Below are positions 6,632 to 6,643 of a stretch of 6,643 nt of DNA, piece by piece. The DNA is taken from contig CAINUH010000387.1 of assembly GCA_903853735.1 (NCBI GenBank), forward strand, positions 1 through 6,643, in the 5' to 3' direction. Made by a program: the position numbers and the translations under genes. A model generated the notes under the pieces. That model was not told the DNA's origin. It did not search any database and saw only the letters and a list, made by a program, of their open reading frames with translations. The stretch is from an uncultured Desulfomonile sp. (lineage in GTDB: Bacteria; Desulfobacterota; Desulfomonilia; Desulfomonilales; Desulfomonilaceae). Position 1 is the stretch's first letter. The number at the start of each line of letters is the position of its first letter.

Positions 6632-6643
6632 GAAATGTCCTCC

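Overview
The window reads as ordinary bacterial chromosome. It holds four protein genes packed at normal density, with no RNA gene, CRISPR array, insertion sequence or prophage part that I could find. Base composition looks close to balanced GC and even across the genes, apart from an AT-rich gap near 1903-1985. The proteins (a Pro-Arg-tailed XerD, a MutS of about 890 residues, a FadD-type acyl-CoA ligase and a secreted orphan) fit a Gram-negative proteobacterium-like cell. My best guess is a sulfate-reducing or syntrophic Desulfobacterota (former Deltaproteobacteria). That placement comes from recall of similar proteins and has not been searched.

Layout, left to right: (1) xerD at 38-970 on the plus strand, a complete tyrosine recombinase with all six catalytic residues. 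(2) An unrecognised exported protein at 1000-1902 on the minus strand, converging on xerD with only 29 bases between the stops. (3) A short AT-rich gap with a plausible promoter for that gene. (4) mutS at 1986-4661 on the minus strand, complete, with mismatch-reading, ATPase and clamp-binding motifs. (5) A gap of about 150 bases with a bulged hairpin ahead of mutS. (6) An acyl-CoA synthetase at 4809-6503 on the minus strand. (7) A 140-base upstream region with a hairpin, a palindrome inside a candidate promoter, and a tiny reading frame behind a strong Shine-Dalgarno sequence.

Functionally, xerD (chromosome dimer resolution with XerC and FtsK) and mutS (mismatch repair with MutL) are both genome-maintenance genes. 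They are on opposite strands with a gene between them, so they are not an operon. The ligase activates fatty acids for beta-oxidation or lipid synthesis and has its own leader region. The three minus-strand genes could be partly co-transcribed, but each has an upstream gap able to hold a promoter.

I did not find an undescribed multi-gene system. The items most worth a second look are the orphan secreted protein and the regulatory architecture ahead of the acyl-CoA synthetase.
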